Positions 52,872 to 64,000 are shown, numbered from the stretch's first letter. The stretch is DNA of 64,000 nucleotides from Rana temporaria (GCF_905171775.1 NC_053501.1:21482098-21546097); one strand, 5' to 3'. Translations and numbers: made by a program. The notes: a model not told the origin generated them from the sequence alone.

Positions 52872-54220
52872 TTAACCACTTCCAGCCCGCCATATAGCAA
52901 AATGGTTGTATTATCCTGACTGGGTGTCATATGAAGTCTAGCTAGATAAGCGGCTAGCCCGCGCCCATGAGGGCGTGAAGCGTTTAGTGCTGTAGTGTGT
53001 CAGTCTGATGAAGGCTCTCTCTGACATAGGCTCTCTCTGACGTAGGCTCTTTAGCATGTGATCAGCTGTCCAATCACAGCTGATCACAGGTTAAACAGGA
53101 AGAACCGTTTATTGACTTTTCCTCCACTCACACTGACAGACACGAATAGAGGAGAGACGATCGGCTGCTTTCCTGATGTAGGGGTCTGCGCTGACAATCA
53201 GTGCATTGATTATCAGTGCAGACCCATCGAGGATGCCCGCTGGAGACCACCAGGAATGCCCACAACAGACCACCAAGTGAGCCCACCAGGGATGCCAATT
53301 AGTGCCCATCAGTGATTGCCTGTCAGTGCCTCCTGATCAGTGCTGCCTATCAGTGCCATCTATCAGTGCCACCCATCAGTGCCACCTAAAAGTGGTCACC
53401 AGTGTCACCTATCAGTATCACATATGAGTGCCCATCAGTGCCACCTATGAGTGCCCATCAGTGACGCCTAAGAGTGGACATCAGTGCTACCTATGAGTGC
53501 CCATCAGTGCTACCTATCAGTGCCATTAGTGCGCCATATCAGTACTGCCTATCAGTGCTGCTTATCAGTGCCACCTATCAGTGCCCATCAGTGCCTCATC
53601 ATCAGTGCCTATTAGTGCCACCTCATCAGTGCCGATCAGTGCACCCCATCAGTGCTCATCGGTGAAGGAGAAAATATACTTATTTACAAAGCTTTGTAAC
53701 AGAAACAAAGAAAAACAATTTTTTTTTCAAAGTTTCCTTTTTTTTATTATTTGGAGCCCAAAAAATAAAAACCCCAGTGGTGATCAAATGCCACCAAAAG
53801 AAAGCTCTATGTGTAGGGAAAAAAACAATAAATATTTTGTTTAGGTACAGTGTTGCATGACCGCGCAATTGTCATTCAGAATGTAACAGCGCTGAAAGCT
53901 GAAAATTGGACTGGGCAGGAAAGGGGGTGCTGCCTATCAGTGCTGCATATTATTGCCTCCTCCTCAGTACAAATCAGTGCCACCTCATCAGTGCTTGTCA
54001 GTGAAGGAGAAACGTATCTATTTACATAATTTTAGAACATTTTCGGACTTATTTGTTAAGCAAAAAATAAAAAACCCAGTGGTGATCAAATACCAACAAA
54101 AAAAAGCTCTATTTGTGGGAAAAAAATTTGCTCAATTGTCAGTCGAAGTGTGACAGCGCTGAAAGCTGAAAATTGGCCTGGGCAGAAAGGGGGTGAAGGT
54201 GTCGGTATTGAAGTGGATAA
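52872..54220 (+). mobile_element. TTAACCACTTCC element with minisatellite and duplicated 3' part
   Basis: TTAACCACTTCCAGCCCGCC at the left; the right end AAGTGGATAA has one mutation in TTAA. The 3' module (GTGGTGATCAAATGCCACCA, GAAAGCTGAAAATTGG) occurs at 53660-53925 and again at 53995-54200, so the 3' end was duplicated together with a few CAGTGCC units. Confidence 0.8.
53300..53665. repeat. ATCAGTGCC minisatellite
   Basis: Over twenty short units of the type CCTATCAGTGCCA, 10-19 bp each. Translations of it are repetitive and meaningless. Confidence 0.93.
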
Positions 54221-55514
54221 AAGGTAAAAAAAAAAGCTTCATATTCAGCAAGCGATTAAATATGCTACTGAAAATGCTAAAGAAACGATATCACTTGAAC
54301 TATTTTACTCTACTGATTGCAAATTTAGATCCAATGTCTAATTTTGTATATTTTCCAGATCAGAGGACAGTGCGTTTTACTTGACACCTTGATTGTTTCA
54401 AAATAGGAAAGCACTGGAAAAGTAAAACCCTGTCGTTTTCACACTCCATTTAATTAGAAACATATGAGGACAGGGAGATCACTAGGTGCTGATAAATTTT
54501 CCCACAGTCCAATCTTTTCATGTCTCTCTATGGGTCCTAATTATGGTTTAACCTTCTGTCCAGAGGGCTGTGCCTCATAGGTGTGGTGACCAGATTGTCT
54601 CGCCGCTGCCGGGGACAGATTGACGCATTGTGAAGGCAACAAAAGACCTTAATAGTATTTCATCGTGCTCTTAAGTGTCAAGAGTCTGCTTTTTTTTTTA
54701 TCAAGAATTCTGCAAGAGCCGAGACATAGTAAAATTATTATTGCAACTTCTGTCTGCTGGCCTTCAGATAGTACATTTTTAGCCACGTGTCCTCCAGAAG
54801 ATTTACCCATTTTAATGACCAGGTCACTTTTTTGCGATACGGCACTGCATTACTTTAAAGCGGGGGTTCCGCGGGAAAACGTTTTTTTTTTTTTTTAAGA
54901 TTAATCTGCTACTGTTCAGATAGTAAATCGTTTACTTACCAGTCCCATTCTTGCAGCCGCCAGGATGTTCATTTCCCCGAAAAGGATATTTTATAAAAAT
55001 GTAAGATGGACATTGCCATCTTAATTGTGGGCACTCTGAAGCCCTCCAGTATTTACTTCCGGGATGCAGTGAATGCTGATGTCCCAGCATTCACCGCGCT
55101 ATCCGCGCATGCGCAGTGTTGACGGCAAGCCGCGCCGTCAACACTGCCCAGTTGCCATCACAACGGTCATCATGTAGTCATCATGCGTTGACTATAATCG
55201 ATTGAAGATACCTCAAAAATCACTGACATGTTTAAAATACAGTACATAAACTTTATACATCGTTCAGTGAATATAGTACTCAAAATGATTTAACTTACAT
55301 TCGATGTGAACTTAGGAAGAAAATAAATATTTCGATCCGCTGTTCCCTTTTACAGATGGTCTGTCCGTTTTCCAAGGTGTCCAGGTGTGTAATGGCGATT
55401 TGGTCTATATTTCCCTTAATTAAAATTTGCGAATAAGTATCCGCCCTCGTCACATGACGTGCTTTGCGAGTCATGTGACCCGCGTCACGTGACAGTCCAG
55501 CTAGCGCGATAATA
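54221..55514. other. Mostly unassigned; two TTAA-element fragments
   Basis: 54795-54853 (GACCAGGTCACTTTTTTGCG, GGCACTGCATTACTTT) is a complement scrap of the TTAACC family. A TTAAAGCGGGGGTTCCGC left end starts at 54854 without a visible right end. GACGGC...GCCGTC hairpin near 55121. 54230-54790 shows nothing I can name. Confidence 0.4.
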
Positions 55515-56047
55515 CACGCCTAGCTATTTCCGATGGTCGGACTTCAACGAATGGGGATCTGACTTTGATCCCCGACAATCCAGGCACTTTGTGTCTGGTA
55601 TGAATCTTTAGGGGAAACTCCACACTAAATAAAATAAAAAAAAACGGCATGAGTTCCCCCTCCATGAACATACCAGACCCTTTGGTCTGGCATGGATTTT
55701 AAGGTGAACCCCCCACACCAAAAAACTGTGTGGTGTCCCTCCAAAATCCATACCAGACCCTTATCTGAGCATGCAGCCCCTTCCTGGACCATACCAGGCC
55801 ACATGCCCTCAACATGGCCACATGCCCTCAACATGGCCACATGCCCTCAACATGACCACATGCCCTCAACCAGTACACAGGTTTTTAAAGTACTTTATTA
55901 AGGCAGCTCCGGCTGTGACTGGATTGTCGGGGATCAAAGTTGGATCCCGTTCATTGAAGTCGGACGTATTTCGGACTTCAAGTCACAGGGCAAAGTCAGA
56001 TCCACAGTCGTATGGCTATCGTGTCGTACCAGTGTGAACCCGGCCTA
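55515..56047. repeat. TCCATACCAGACC family copy with ACCAGTGTGAACCCGGCC end
   Basis: GATCCCCGACAATCCAGGCA, AAAATCCATACCAGACCCTT and four tandem CATGCCCTCAACATGGCCA units (55800-55870). The right end ACCAGTGTGAACCCGGCC matches the opposite strand of the 20824 copy's left end, so the family has GGTTCACACTGG-type termini. Confidence 0.72.
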
Positions 56048-57518
56048 AATTATAACTAGAGCACACCTGACAGTCATTCATTTAAAACTAACAAACACAG
56101 ATGAACTTCATTAGCGGATCTAGTTCCCAACTAGTGCCTGTTTGAGCTGTGATGCTTTTTACTTTGAATTTATATCAAACTTTGTTGGGTTTCCTGCCAA
56201 TTGGAGTGTGGTCAACCTCTTTGTATATCTGAGGAGCACCTTGAGACAAAGGACTTGGTGGTCAGGGACTTCAATTTAATAGATGACTATGCTTCAGGCT
56301 ATGTAGAATTCTGATTGGGGAAATCTATCATTCTAAATGACAAAATAGCAAGAGACACACAAAAGCCTCATACACTACTTAACATAGAGCTTTGGGGAAG
56401 ACGGTATATACCCGTTTTGGATCTGTTGTTGAGCGGGGGCCAGATTGTTCATGGGCTATCTTCATCCTTGACCTTTGTTAGTACTTTGTTAGTTACATAT
56501 TTTTTAATTACCGGTAATAAATGTTTTTTAGGTAATGCTATTCTTTGCCATGTCCTTGAGATAAACATCAGTCTATTCTCAGACAAAAAAAAGATAGAAA
56601 AAAAAATAAGAGTAGACTCTATGGACTTGGTCATCTTCTGCCATCACTTTTTTTTTTTACGTAAAAAATAAAAAATTATAAGAGTTATCTGTCCAGTAGT
56701 GCTTACAGAACCTAATGTAAATGTCACAGCAACGACAAAGCAACTGAAAGGGTGAAAAAAAAAGAACTAACTCACACGCAAAAGATTTTGACATTTTTCC
56801 TTGAAACTTTTTAACAACAAGACTCCATTTTATGTAATGACAATGAGACACTCCGGGTGATCATTGCTGTGTTATAATCACTCAGCAAAGGTTGTTGTAG
56901 TGCAAAGCATTGTTCTCACATAACATACCTCAGGAGTGCGATTAGATGAACAACAATGAACACCCCGGAGTGCAACATTGTTCCACCTTCGCTAGAGAAG
57001 TGGTCGTTCCAGGATAACGTGGACAAGAGGTATTCTTTTCCTTGCTGTAGATTTTCTGGCAATCATGAAAAAAAAAAAAAAAAAAACGTCTTTTGTTTGC
57101 TGTGGGCATAATACGAACTTGGCTTGTAGAATTTATTTCATATCAAATGTTCAGGTTGTATCATTAAGGTAGATGTACAATAAACCCAATTACTGAAATC
57201 TCATATAAGCTTTAACATGTTGATGTTATTTGAAAAGTTATTTTCAATATTTTTTAAATCGGTGGCTTTCATTAAAATGGGACTATGGAAATCAAACATG
57301 ACATGTACAATGCAGTTTGTCGCTAACATTACAGTTTTTGTTTTTTTTAGCCCCCTACCTGCCTTTCCCTTACTTCGTTTTTTACCTGTTGATGCTGCTG
57401 ATAGATCTGTTATTTTTCATCTATCTTCAGAAGAAGGTTGAATAATCTTAATCGCTTTTCTTTGATCAGGGACTCAACATTTTTAAACCAAAAATTTGAA
57501 ATGGGCAATTGCAAATTT
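56048..57518. other. Unassigned AT-rich sequence
   Basis: A-runs at 57069-57087 and others. Frames such as 56315-56671 have no recognised domains. No gene. Confidence 0.35.
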
Positions 57519-57572
57519 TTACCCTGGCTGGTGCAAAGTGAACAGCCTATTTGCCTTTAGTAAATCAGCCCC
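57519..57572. mobile_element. Right-end scrap of the 30764 family
   Basis: TATTTGCCTTTAGTAAATCA-GCCCC, the same terminus as 26200 and 30764, here without the rest. Confidence 0.65.
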
Positions 57573-57582
57573 GGAGTGTAGA

Positions 57583-59007
57583 TGTGAACATGCTCTTCAA
57601 AAGGAAAGGCATTTTGACTTGTCTTCTGGCTCTGCCCAACGCAGACCAATTGCGCTGGTGTGAATCGGCCCTAAATCCCAAGTAAATTAATCAAAATGTA
57701 ACAGAAGAGGGGAGGGAGAGAGAGGCACCAGTCGACCACTTGGTGTAGCAGTTTATTGTAAAAAAAATAAAATTTCATAAAAAGGTTCCACTCACAAAAG
57801 GTGTCAAATGTATAGGAGTCTTTAACCGGAGAGAGTTCAGAACAAAGTCCCACCTGTGGCCGGGCTGTCAGTTGTTAGAAAGATGTCAGAGGACACTGGG
57901 GAGTGAGCTGTCAGAGCCGGGAGTAGACCTGTCAGCTCTCAGAGAGGAACAACCAATAGGTTTTGAAGGAAAGCCATGCCTCCTTCTTCAGCCAATGAGG
58001 CTTGGCTTGCCTCCAAAACAGGTCCTGAGCTCTCTCTGGTTTAAGACTACAAAGTGGTCATCAGTGGTAGTCTGTATTTATGTGAACATGCTCTACAAAA
58101 GGAAAGGCTTTTTGCATCTTCTTCCAGTGACGCTGTCCAATGTAGACCAACTGTGCTGGTGTGACTCAGCCCTAAATCAAAATTAAATTAATCAAAATGT
58201 AACAGTAGAGGGAAGGGAGAGAGAGGCGCCAGGTGACCACTTGGTGTAGAACAGTTTATTGTAAACAAATTACAATTCATAAAAAGGCTCCACTCACAAA
58301 AGGTGTCACATGTATAAGAGTCTTAAACCCGAAAGAACTCAGAACAAAGTCCCACACGTGGCCGGGCTGTCAGTCTGCGCCACTGTGGCAGCTCTAGTTT
58401 TTAGGAAGATGTCGGAGGACTCTCGGGAGCAAGCTGTCAAAGCCAAAAACCTGTCAACCCTCAGAGAGGAACAACCAAAAGGAACACCTTTTGGAGGCAA
58501 GCCACACCTACTTCCTCAGCCAATAAGGCTTGGCTTGCCTCTAAAACGTGTTCCTATTGGCTGTTCCTCTCCGAGGGTTGACAGGCCTTCTCCTGGCTTT
58601 GACAGCTCTCTCCCCAACATCCTCTGACATCTTCTGTCAATGAGGCTTGGCTTGCCTCCAAAACATGTTCTGAGCTCTCTCTGGTTTAAGACTACCAAGT
58701 GGGCATCTGTGTTGATGTGAATATGCTCTACAAAAGGAAAGGCTTTTTGTATCTTCTTCCAGTGACGTTGTCCAACACAGACCAACTGTGTTGGTGTGAA
58801 TTAGCCCTAAATCAAAATTTTATCAATTAAAATGTAACAGAAGCGGAATGGGAGAGAGAGAGAGCCACCAGGTGACCAATTGGTGTAGAACAGTTTATTG
58901 TAAATAAATTTAAATTCATAAAAAGGTTCCACTCACAAAAGCTGTCACGTGTATAAGAGTCTTAAACCCAAAAGAGCTCAGAACAAAGTCCCCCCAGTGG
59001 CCAAATA
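57583..59007 (+). repeat. Three-copy tandem array, ~500-640 bp units
   Basis: Units start at 57583, 58081 and 58716 with TGTGAACATGCTCT, then AAAAGGAAAGG, CCAACACAGACCAA, AATGTAACAG, GGGAGAGAGA and CAGTTTATTGTAAA. The third is cut short at ~59007. Unit two holds an extra ~140-bp inverted segment at 58433-58610 (GTCAAAGCC...GGCTTTGAC). By eye the units are 85-90% alike. Not a coding array. Confidence 0.9.
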
Positions 59008-59141
59008 TTCATAACATCACAGAAACCTACACACCCACCCCAACAAAAAAGAAAAACAAAGAGGGGGGAATGTTAACCCACCCCTTTCCCCATTCCTTTA
59101 ATTGTCAAGTCAATATACAATTATTCTATCCTATAAGTAAG

Positions 59142-59142
<1 letters not shown>

Positions 59143-59208
<66 letters not shown>
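59143..59208. repeat. (TA)n microsatellite
   Basis: About 33 TA units, followed by CAGTATATATAC. Confidence 0.97.
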
Positions 59209-59211
<3 letters not shown>

Positions 59212-59388
59212 TATATATACATGATTCTGCATTTCCATCTGCAGGGGGTGCCACCAACAGGCCTCTTCGGCTGTGATTCTTCACAGCAGAAGCCAATCTG
59301 TGGGTGCCGTGCACTTGATGTCCTCAGACATGACCTCTCGCCGTTTCTAAAGGCATGCGCCGAAGACATCGGTGCCTGTTTTTTTGCA

Positions 59389-60245
59389 AATATCTCCTAA
59401 ACTGTGGAGGTTTAGGGGATATTTTTTGCACCTACAGGTAAGCCTTAATCTAGGCTTACATGTAGGTAAAAGTGGTCTCTAAGGGGCAGATCCAGGTAGA
59501 TCGGCGCATTCTTCCGTCCGGCGTAGCGTATCTATGATACGCTACGCCGCCGTAACTTACAGTTTTTTTTTGGTATCCTGAAAGAATTTCCACCGTAAGT
59601 TACGGCGGCGTTGTGTAACTTAGGCGGCGTAAGGGCGCGCAATTCAAATCGATGTGATGGGGCGTGTTTTATGTTAATACTACGTGACCCAACGTAAATG
59701 ACGTTTTTTTTAATGGCGCATGCGCCGTCCGTGGGGGTATCCCAGTACGCATGCTCGAAATTAAACCGGAACAAGCCAATGCTTACGACGGTGACGTCAT
59801 TCTACGCAAAGCCCTATTCGCAAACGACTTACGCAAACGACGTAACATTTTCAAAATTCAACGCGGGAACGACGGCCATACTTAACATAGGATACGCCTC
59901 ATATAGCAGGGGTAACTATACGCCGAAAAAATCCTTACGGAAACGACGTAAAAAAATGCGCCGGCCGGACATACGTTTGTGGATCGCCATATCTAGCTAA
60001 TTTGCATACTCGACGCGGAATTCGACGGAAACGCCACCTAGCGGCCAGCGTAAATATGCACCTACGATCCGACGGCGTACTAAGACGTACGCCTGTCGGA
60101 TCGATCCCTCATTCAGTCGTATCTTGTTTTGTGTATACAAAACAAAGATACGACGGGGGAACTTTGAAATTACGCGGCGTATCAATAGATACGCCGGCGT
60201 AATTCGTTTGTGGATCTGGCCCAAAGTGTTTACAACCACTTTAAG
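59389..60245. mobile_element. TTAA-element right end, split by a GGGCCAGAT MITE
   Basis: 59389-59483 plus 60223-60245 rejoin as a single right end finishing CAACCACTTTAA. The homologous block at 24627-24741 lacks the insert. 59212-59340 upstream resembles 47525-47600, so the full element is probably of the TTAACTACTT type. Confidence 0.7.
59484..60222 (+). mobile_element. GGGCCAGAT MITE, full length
   Basis: GGGCAGATCCAGG (one base lost from the consensus) to TGTGGATCTGGCCC. Interior nearly the same as 61929 and 30820. Flanks fit an AAG/AAA 3-bp site but are not exact. Confidence 0.9.
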
Positions 60246-60520
60246 CAAGTGCACCTGCGTGACCTAAAATAAAAGTTAAAGCCTTAAATAAAAAAAAAGC
60301 CTTATATTTTCACAAAAATATATATAAAAATTAGCTATGTAGGAAAATGGGTTTAGCGATATTGCTCCAACACATGTGGTCAGTGCTAAATTTGGCCTGG
60401 TCATCTAGGCTTCAATGACCTCTAGGGTTAAAAGACTTTGGTGCGCCTCGTTGATCTCATGCAGGCTCTTTTCACTTCTTGTCTACATGTGCTTTAGAGA
60501 TCGCTGCATGTCATTTCTTA
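60246..60520. other. Unassigned with a TTAACC-family scrap
   Basis: GGCCTGGTCATCTAGGCTTC...GGGTTAAA at 60395-60432 resembles the end of the 47458 copy. Confidence 0.4.
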
Positions 60521-60922
60521 GGCCCCTTTCACATTGGAGCGGGAGCTGCGGTGGAAGTATAGCGCCGCTAAAAACAGCGGCGCTATATTGCCGGGATTGC
60601 CGCGGGAATCGTCCGCTAGCGGTGCGGTATTAACCCCCGCTAGCGGCTGATAAAGAGTTAATACCGCCCGCAATGCGCCCCTGCAGAGGCGCATTGTGGG
60701 CGGTATTGCCGCGGTTTCCCATTGTTTTAAACGGGAAGGAGCGGTGAAGGAGCGGTATACATGCCGCTCCTCTCACCGCTCCAAAGATGCTGCTGACAGG
60801 AGATTTTTTTCTCTCCCTCGGGCTTTCACATTGAGTAGGCAGTAAATGAGTTTTTCAGGCGGTATAGCAGCGCTATTTTTAGCGCTGTACCGCCTAAAAA
60901 ACTCCTCCGTGTGAAAGGGGTC
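60521..60922. mobile_element. GGCCCCTTTCACATTGGAG MITE, full length
   Basis: GGCCCCTTTCACATTGGAG and CTCCGTGTGAAAGGGGTC are inverted, with TTA at 60518-60520 and 60923-60925. The interior is GCGGCGCTATA, CCGCTAGCGG and GCGGTATTGCCGC hairpins. A Harbinger-type target site. Same end group as 15861. Confidence 0.92.
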
Positions 60923-60925
60923 TTA

Positions 60926-61681
60926 GGGTTGGTTTCCAGAGGGTGACAACAGTGGACCATGCCTTTGTATGCTGTTTAGAATATCAATTTGTAGTCTCTA
61001 TAAGAAGGCCACATCACAGGGTGACAACGCAGAAGCACAGTTTGTGAAAGCTACAGATTTAAAAATATTAAAAATTGCTTTCTAACAATAAAAAAAAATA
61101 AGGTTTACAAACCTACCTATTAGTATGTTGGAGGGAAGAAAACATTTAGCCTAAAAAAAAAAAAAAATACAAACAAAAAATTATATATTTGCAGATGAAA
61201 CAAAAAAATAAACAAATTTTGTATCGTTTCCAAAAAATGGAGCTCCATTCAGAATAAAATAATCTAAATGCAACAAAAACTCACAGCCAGATGAATTCTT
61301 AAAACATCTCTTAAAAATGTTTTTGAGTAAATGACACACAAGTCTCACTGTATCATTTTTTATATTATTTATTTGTCTTTGCTTAATCAGGTTCTTCAAG
61401 GTCCTGGAAAAACTACGCTCTGGAGCCAAATAGAATTCTTACTGCAGCTATCGTTCAGCTTGTAAATTGTATTTACATCAATTATACTGATCATGAATAA
61501 CATTTTCCAGGTTCTGTGATACAGAAACTTCAGACAGCAGTGTAAAAAGAAAATCACATCATACAAAATGGGAAAAATGTGTAGTATTCTGATTACATTT
61601 GTTTTCAGATTCTGTTAAAGTGTAGCCATAGCCAGAACATTTTTTTTTTTTACATTTTTAATATATTGGGAATGGGAAAGC
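60926..61681. other. Unassigned AT-rich sequence
   Basis: A-runs near 61090 and 61155, T-run at 61640. No gene or repeat boundary. Confidence 0.4.
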
Positions 61682-62893
61682 TTAAAGGATTTGTAAATAA
61701 AAACATTTTATTTTTTGCTGAAATGACTGTTTACAGGGTATAGAGACATAATAGTTAACTGATTCCTTTTAAAAATGATTAAAAATAGATACAAATCAAT
61801 CATATAATGTACCTCTAGTTTCTAGTTTCGTTTTTGCATGTTGTTTCCTGCTTCTGTACAGAGCCAATACAGGGCTGTGATGGTTTGGAAAACGAAACTG
61901 ATTGGTGCTGAGGGGTTTTAGACACACAGGGCCAGATCCACGTAGCGTGGCGCATTGTTGTGGCAGGTGTAGCGTATCTCTGATACACTACGCCGCCATA
62001 ACTTACAGTGTATTTTCCTTATCCTGAAAGAATTTACGCCGTAAGTTACAGCGGCGTAGTGTAACTTTGGCGGCGTAAGGGGGCGCTATTCAAATGGATG
62101 TGATGGGGGCGTGATGGGGGCGTGTTTTATGGTAATACATCTTGACCCAACGTAAATTAATTATTTTTTGAACGGCGCATGCGCAGTCCGTGGGGGTATC
62201 CCAGTGCGCATGCTCGAAATTAACCCGCAACAAGCCAATGCTTACGACGTGAACGTCATTCTACGCAAAGCCCTATTCGCGAACGACTTATGCAAACGAC
62301 GTAAAAAATTCCAAATTCGACGCAGGAACGACGTCCATACTTAACATAGGATACGCCTCATTATAGCAGGGGTAACTATACGCCGAAAAAAGCCTTACGG
62401 AAACGACGTAAAAAAATGCGCCGGCCGGACGTACGTTCGTGGATCGCCGTATCTAGCTAATTTGCATACTCAACGTGGAAATCGAAGGAAACGCTACCTA
62501 GCGGCCAGCGTAAAAATGCACCTTAGATCCGATGGCGTACTAAGACGTACGCCAGTCGGATTTAGCACAGCTTCAATCGTATCTTGTTTTGTGGATACAA
62601 AACAAAGATACGCCGGAGCAAACTAGAAGTTACGCGGCGTATCAATAGATACGCCAGCGTAACTTCTTTGAGGATCTGGCCCACAGTAATCACACCTCCT
62701 TGATTAGTGACCACAGAGAGAAAGCTCCCAGTACTGTGGTTATCAGGAAACAGACAACCAGGAAGTGTGGAGATCAGAGAAGAATTACAGCAACTTGAGA
62801 GCAAAAACGAACAATGAAGACATGAAAACAGCACTGCATAAAGGTAAAGGAAGCTATTAAGATAAAAAAAAAATTCCTTTACAAACCCTTTAA
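61682..62893 (+). mobile_element. TTAA MITE (paralogue of 26431), carries a GGGCCAGAT MITE
   Basis: TTAAAGGATTTGTAAATAA to TTCCTTTACAAACCCTTTAA with TTAA at both ends. The backbone aligns with 26431-27633 throughout, same orientation, but the nested MITE sits at a different site, so each copy supplies the other's empty site. Confidence 0.93.
61929..62682 (+). mobile_element. GGGCCAGAT MITE, full length, nested
   Basis: GGGCCAGATCCACG to GAGGATCTGGCCC, with ACA at 61926-61928 and 62683-62685. The empty site in the paralogue at about 26692 reads GACACACAGTAATC with one ACA. A GATGGGGGCGT block is doubled at 62098-62125. Confidence 0.95.
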
Positions 62894-63808
62894 ACCGCAT
62901 TTTTATTTTTTGCTGTTTGCTTCTCATTGGGGAAGTTTCTCTTCATTTCCTGCGCCAGAGACACTAATGGAAGAGTGAGAAAAAAACTAAAAAAATTGAT
63001 GAAAATTCCCCATTAGACAGTTTCCACCAGAATAGGTGTCCCTATTCACACTTTTTCCTGTTTCAGTGACAACTGTAAAATTTGGGATTTTCCATTAATT
63101 TCTGGTCACCAGGACAAACAGAGAGAGTAATCTACATTAACACACATATAGGCAGCAACACTAATCTGACAAAGGTTCTAAACCTTCCTTACTCAACCCA
63201 GAATTAAAAAAAACAATGGCTTTCCACTTAAGGGAAGGGAATATCACCGCTCTAGGTGGGTCAAACAAACACCTCTCCTCCAGTTGAGAAGCCTGCTATG
63301 ACCATAGCTATGACTAAGCACTGTTTGTTAGTGTGAAACGCGTCAGCTCTTCTGTTCGTTCTGCTGTGGCATGTATTTTTGATTTCATTTTTTGAATAAA
63401 AGGCAAAAACCTTTTTGGAGTGTGGCTGTCCAAAACTTCTTCCAGCTTTATTGCTTTCCACTTAAAGGTGGAAGTCCACTGAAAACAAATGTGATACCAC
63501 TGAAAGCTTTGGGAGTCAATGGTGGGATCTGGCTCCATCCCATGGCACAAGTAAGATCTCAAACATTTCTAATAAAAGATTTTCTTTTGAACAAAAATGT
63601 GGTCATGCTCCCTTTTTCGTGTTTGACCATGAACACGGTTTAGGATGATCTTGGATCTTGCTCACTCCATTTTTTTTTCTAAGAATCTTTTAGGTGGTTC
63701 TAAATAAATGAATTAACCTTAATGTCTTAGTTTGCAATTTGTAGCTGGGAATGAGGCATTGCAACACTTGTACAATGGTTGTCTTCTATGACTTCTTCTA
63801 GGGACATC
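62894..63808. other. Unassigned; contains a hammerhead-like motif
   Basis: No gene recognised. The motif at 63306 is followed by TTGAATAAAAGGCAAAAACC-TTTTTGGAGTGTGGCTG, which looks like the tail of an interspersed element. Confidence 0.4.
63306..63348 (+). ncRNA. Hammerhead-ribozyme-like motif, core decayed
   Basis: AGCT (63306-63309) pairs perfectly with AGCT (63345-63348). Stem II CACT/AGTG is perfect and closed by an extra G-U. GAAACGCGTC is intact. The core reads ATGACTAA where CTGATGAA is expected, so two invariant bases are lost. The stems are better conserved than the core, which fits an old, inactive copy. Confidence 0.5.
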
Positions 63809-64000
63809 TTAAAGTGGAGTTCCACCCATAAATATAACATTACATCAGTAGTTTTAAAAAATTGTCATTAGTCCTTTAAGAAAAAAAAATATTTTTTTAG
63901 ATGCCTTCAAAGTGTTGCTGCTAGGCAGAATAGTTAATCTTCCCTCTTCCTGCACCTAGGTGCTTAAGCTTCCTAACCTACACCGCACAGACTCCTGGGA
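63809..64000 (+). mobile_element. TTAA MITE, second copy of 7231, cut by window end
   Basis: TTAAAGTGGAGTTCCACCC onwards, matching 7231-7421 with few changes (e.g. shorter A-runs). The right end lies outside the window. Confidence 0.9.

Noticed and set aside
53005..53050. CTGATGAAGG sequence as another hammerhead core
   Set aside because: No stem II hairpin followed by GAAA; the site lies in a TTAACC element with tandem CTCTCTGAC units.
53300..53665. CRISPR-like direct repeats
   Set aside because: Unit length varies (10-19 bp), there are no unique spacers, and the host is clearly eukaryotic.
1..64000. A bacterial or phage system, operon or defence island
   Set aside because: No ribosome-binding sites, dense coding, or prokaryotic genes; the repeat content is vertebrate throughout.

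Overview
This window looks like intergenic or intronic DNA from a large, repeat-rich vertebrate genome, most likely an anuran and probably a ranid frog. That call is inference: it rests on many short inverted-repeat DNA transposons of several families, poly-A/T and (TA)n tracts, vertebrate-type Tc1, hAT, piggyBac-like and LINE remnants, and no bacterial signals. I found no host protein-coding exon, tRNA or rRNA that I can defend. Nearly every open frame here is chance reading through repeats.

Layout. 1-1.9 kb: a large palindromic element followed by two other repeat fragments. 2.1-2.9 kb: the first full copy of the dominant family, a ~700-750 bp MITE with GGGCCAGAT...ATCTGGCCC ends. There are 14 copies, about 9.5 kb or roughly 15% of the window. 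4.9-6.9 kb: an almost complete Tc1 transposon with a MITE inside its dead transposase. 7-18 kb: TTAA-type MITEs, more GGGCCAGAT copies, Harbinger-like MITEs with TAA/TTA duplications, two hammerhead-like motifs, and an L1/Tx1-type LINE fragment at 17.2 kb. 19.4-20.5 kb: an element made of four hairpins in a row. 22.9-25.1 kb: a second Tc1 relic split by two MITEs, then a second LINE fragment split by a SINE-like or LINE-tail insert. 26.2-27.6 kb: three transposons nested inside one another. 28-29.7 kb: a fresh ~495 bp tandem duplication. 30.8-32.8 kb: a repeat split by a foldback element with a 14-bp target duplication and a hammerhead-like motif in each arm. 33-40.2 kb: piggyBac-like TTAA elements, one with a possible transposase-derived frame. 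42.2-42.7 kb: two hAT MITEs at one target. 43.5-49 kb: more MITEs and a perfect-duplication hAT at 47.7 kb. 49.8-54.2 kb: a hAT and a TTAA element with minisatellites. 57.6-59 kb: a three-copy tandem array. 59.5-62.9 kb: two more GGGCCAGAT copies, one nested in a TTAA element. 63.8 kb to the end: a second copy of the 7.2 kb element.

The window is best read as a transposon insertion record rather than an operon or pathway. Because several host repeats occur twice, one copy often gives the empty site for an insertion in the other, so exact target duplications can be read directly. The most unusual signal is a set of six short motifs with hammerhead-ribozyme-like layout: CTGANGA-type core, hairpin, GAAAC, near-palindromic ACGCGT, and flanks that pair as stem I. 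Two sit in the arms of the 14-bp-duplication foldback element. Hammerhead motifs are known from Penelope-like retroelements, so a Penelope-like origin is my working hypothesis.
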